Source of the DNA: Diprion similis
Taxonomy: Eukaryota; Arthropoda; Insecta; Hymenoptera; Diprionidae
Length of the DNA: 64,000 bases
Direction of reading: 5' to 3'
NCBI RefSeq assembly: GCF_021155765.1
Contig: NC_060112.1
Coordinates: 20,212,001 to 20,276,000, forward strand
Under the pieces are notes generated by a model. It was not told the origin of the DNA, made no database searches, and saw nothing but the letters and a program-made list of their open reading frames with translations. Positions 60,377-64,000 of this stretch are shown piece after piece; position 1 is the stretch's first letter, and each line of letters opens with the position of its first letter. Position numbers and translations under genes: made by a program.

Positions 60377-63300
60377 CTTCGTCTCTGTTTCTCCGCTGAC
60401 GTACACGATACAATGCAAACAAGAAAAGGGTGCGGGATACACCGTGCCAAAATTTTACAAGGACGCAAAAACTAGGACCTCTCCCTCTCCTCCCCCTCCT
60501 TCTCCTTCTAGCCCGACGCTCTCGTGCTCCAGATAGAGATTCTGCAGCACGCTGCGCAGCTCGCTTGTCATCCGATCAATGCTTCATTCTGAATCCGCAG
60601 TATGCTATAACGATATCGTCGATCAGGCCGACCCGGAAAATTGTTCTTTCCTGAAGAATTGGCGAATTTGAAATAAGTGTAATTGGAAGAGATGAAACTG
60701 TAGAAAACCCGCGAACAATTGTCCCCGTCGCTTCGGTAAACTCGACATAGATACTCGAGGTACATCGAATTTCATAGAGAATTACAAAAACGGGTAATGA
60801 TTGGCGTGTTGCAGGCTAGCGACAATTTTGCTCAAACAAAACCCTAAAAACAAAAATTAAAAATTCTCTCATCTTTTTCCATAAAATTTATGTAATTTTA
60901 TTTTGCGCGGTTTTTATGACCAAATGCTCCAGAAATTGTGCATCTTCGATAAATAAATTTTCATTCAGAAGCACACAGTATCGTTTCACACAAATAAGTA
61001 GAAATTAAAAAACACAATCACCAAGGATAGTTGAAGTTTGAAAAAAATATATATAAAATTACGTTTTCCCATGTGGTCCATCATAATTCCCTGACTTTTC
61101 CCGACAGGCAAAATCCCCAACAATTCTCGGTTTTCCCGGTTTTTCCGGACTGTCGTAGGTATAAAACGAAGACAATTGTGAGGGAAGAAAATTCGTTCGA
61201 GTTACGTGTATGTATAGCTAACATAAGTGAAAGAATGAGGCAGTAGCACGATATTTAAGAAGAGCCCGCTTTGCCGCAGTAATTTGGAAAGGCTAGACAC
61301 GGAGCGACGCGGTTTGCTGGCTAATTACACGCCCCCCGATTTCATAGCTATTTCCGTACTCATATATACAGGTATGTATGTAGAATTAAATGCAAGAAGC
61401 GTAACGAGAGCGTTGAAAAAGAGAGAATTAAGTAAGAAATCAGACATTTCGAGAACGCGGTTTATCTAGTTTAAATATTTCAACACCGCCTACCTGCACT
61501 GCCTCAGTTCGTGCCAACTAACTGTAATCGTATCAAAGTCATCTAGCCTGAGCGGTCATTTCCGGAAGCGATGATCTCGCGGCTAGACACAATCGCTTCC
61601 CTACATAGCTAGCTTAGAGACACACATTTTCTGGCCGAGTATACGAGTATAAAGTCTTACTTTTGAGAACAGAAAGTGGCCTAGATCACCCGTTGAATAG
61701 GACGGTAGAACACGTGTTTTCATCACTTTCGAGGAGACGATGCGCGTTTATGGTCGTACAATTTTAACGAGATTTGAAAATTAGTAAGAGCCGTGGCAAT
61801 TGGTCTATATTGAAACTGGACCGTGAAAATTTTCTAAAAATCATTTATTCATGTGTAAGGACGAAATTGTTGGTGAAATTGATCGCGTTAGGTTAATATA
61901 AGCTTGCAGTTCATACGCAGAATAAGTAGAGCTTCCTCTTTCGCGATTGCAAAACTGTGTAAAAATTACGGTAATACGCCACGCCACGCGCCTTTCGAGT
62001 AAAAAGAGTGTGTATAAGCGACCAGCAGGAATTCTGAGCTGGCAATTAGTACGTATAAAAGGATGCGGACAGCAAAAACGGGAAAAGCGACGCACGACTG
62101 ACGGCTGAAAATGTTAATAACGCAAAACACATAGGTAGACTGGTCAGGTGCGTGCGTGCGGTGCAAAGGGTGCAAGATCCGTTTGTAGGTATAGGAACTC
62201 GTCGAACATCACCATCGATATTGCGGAGTTCACCATAAATCGAGGATCTCAGACGAAATCTTAAACAACGGTGAAGAGAGAAGCGATTCGGGCTTTGGCT
62301 CGTTTTTTGATTCCATCTTTATTTATCGAGAGTGACGATTTCTCGAATTCAGGAATTACAAGTCGAAATCGAGTTCTTCCCGGTACTAAGAATAGAGATT
62401 ATTAGTCTTCTCTCCATCCGCGTTCACTCCACAGCTATTATATATATACCCGATTTGCTCTACGGTCGTTATACTTAAACACTATGCAGTGCTGTAAAAG
62501 ATAGCCAATGCATATTCTCAACAATCGCTTGTCGTAACAAGTTCAACGGTTTCGCGAAATCCTTTACCCATAAATCTATGGAAATACTGGTGATGGTGGT
62601 GGTGGTGATACGGGTTGATTAGTTAACCCGTCATCCTTCCAATGAACCGCAGCATTCTTGTACTTCACGAAGCGTCCTCGAACAGGATTTGTCTTCCCGT
62701 AAAAGTATTCCGTTCAAGAATGGTCATTACAACATTGATGAATGCACCATTGCACTTTAAACCGTGCATTAGAGAAAGAAAAAGAAAAGAAAAGATAGTC
62801 ACGCAATCAGTGAGCTTCGCAGACAACGGAGTGGAAAAGTGTGGAACGAAAAACACGAGTTAGTTACTTAACGGTAGGAGTAATTGCAAAGTATTTTTTG
62901 CCACGGTGTAAGCCAATCATAGTAGATACAAGTAATGCAACATGCGAGAGTCGAGTTTCGGTCACTGAGCACCAAGAAGCTAAGCATTCCCAGGTGGGAT
63001 ACCCAAGTGTACGTGCGAATCGACTCGCCAAAGGGCTGCTGCAGCTCGGGTAAACTGCGAAGAAGAACCACGGCGTGAGGAATGGAAAGAGGTGAGTAAA
63101 AAGACGAGATCGCGATACTCGACTACACCTCGACACCTGCAGCATCACGACCTGGCGCTCTATCTTCCTGGCTGTAAAACGCATGGTGGGTACCTACTCT
63201 TAACGCATCTGACACATTGTCCGTTAACCGAAGCGAAGGACTATTGCAAGTAGATGCCTACTTTACCGACTTGTTAACCTACGGCTGTTCACTTTTCCGC

Positions 63301-64000
63301 ATTGCAAAGCGAGTTTAAAAATCACGTGATTCATCTTACCAAGATGATGCTTTCTAAAGTACTTTAAAAGTTTTCTTTAAAATTCAATATTTTTTCAGGG
63401 TAATATCCAACCTTTCCCGAATCTTTTCCACTGACTTTTACAAGTTTCCGAATTTACTTACATACAGAGTCTGAGGATCAGATGAAACTGAAGAAATCCC
63501 AGCGGTCTTTGAAAAAATTAGGACAATGAATTGAAAACTTGATCACGAACTGCAAACTGATGTGCAGTAAAGTGCCTCCAGTCCGTTAAACGGGAAATTA
63601 AAGTCGCAGGCGGCAATAGCGGAGGTTGCACCATAGCGAATTGATCTATGGAGGTACGAGTGGAACCGAGTCCACGCCTTGAGTTAACCGAGATTGTAGA
63701 GAACAATAGGCGGGGCCGTTCGGGTCGAGAACGATCGTTGAATCGGAAGATCGCTGATCGGCGGCTATCGGTTATATCGAGGGTATCGAAATTCAAAAAC
63801 AAACAACGCGATGGATGCACGCACGCACGCAGGCACGCACGCGCGATGCGTTCCAATATAGAAACACGACGATGGACTCGACAACGGTACCTGCCGTTTC
63901 GACGACGAAAGTACCTTGTACCAAAAATACAGCCCCTTTCCTGGAACCCCGATTACATCGCGATTAAATCAAGGGGCCGGACACGCGCGTCTCCACGTAT
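60377..64000. other. non-coding region to the window end, with GC-richer patches
   Basis: No gene is supported. There is a GC-richer patch near 60470-60600, a (GGT)n tract near 62587-62608, a CGCACGCA tract at 63813-63843 and a GC-richer end from about 63600. Any of these patches could be a Jupiter promoter or a neighbouring gene's 5' end, but no start codon with a matching phase-2 donor was found. Confidence 0.35.
63813..63843. repeat. (CGCA)n tetranucleotide tract
   Basis: About seven CGCA-like units, one of them changed to GGCA. Confidence 0.85.

Noticed and set aside
62940-63040. A stretch with caccaagaagctaagca that loosely recalls the 5S rRNA internal promoter
   Set aside because: Only the short core is similar; the 5' and 3' stems of 5S rRNA and a T-run terminator are missing, so a 5S gene or 5S-derived SINE cannot be supported.

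Overview
The window is animal nuclear DNA, most probably from an insect and plausibly a hymenopteran. The genes are split by many short GT-AG introns. One of them is an insect-specific seven-transmembrane odorant receptor, and CpG is not visibly depleted. The species cannot be named from the sequence alone. There are no bacterial operons, CRISPR arrays or recognisable rRNA or tRNA genes.

Layout. Positions 1-1.9 kb hold the 3' part of a CFAP263/CCDC113-type ciliary coiled-coil gene (+). 2.66-5.17 kb holds a complete four-exon gene (+) for a secreted protein with one WAP domain, eight sushi/CCP domains and a basic tail behind a furin-like site. That is the architecture of the nematode acetylcholine-receptor scaffold LEV-9. 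5.59-7.91 kb holds a complete eight-exon odorant receptor (-), which I reassembled from splice sites into an intact 405-residue reading frame. From about 9.5 to 26.76 kb lies a 17 kb satellite array: about 54 tandem monomers of 311 or 312 bp in at least five subfamilies, arranged in higher-order blocks with visible traces of unequal exchange. 28.08-34.42 kb holds a complete 21-exon MSH6 (+). 36.27-40.32 kb holds the 3' coding exons of Jupiter (JPT), a microtubule-associated protein (-), including an 87 bp in-frame candidate cassette exon. The first Jupiter exon was not found.

From 40.3 to 64 kb I find no convincing protein-coding gene. This DNA is AT-rich, is scattered with microsatellites, and contains a degenerate minisatellite of about 37 bp and a few GC-richer islands. 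It could be the long 5' intron and promoter region of Jupiter, or intergenic DNA. One short secreted-peptide-like ORF at 55.9 kb is a weak candidate gene.

The genes have unrelated roles (cilia, synaptic or extracellular scaffold, olfaction, DNA mismatch repair, microtubules) and are not a functional cluster. The LEV-9-like gene and the odorant receptor are tail-to-tail, as are MSH6 and Jupiter. The most unusual structure is the satellite array between the odorant receptor and MSH6. All exon coordinates were derived by hand from reading-frame continuity and splice consensus.
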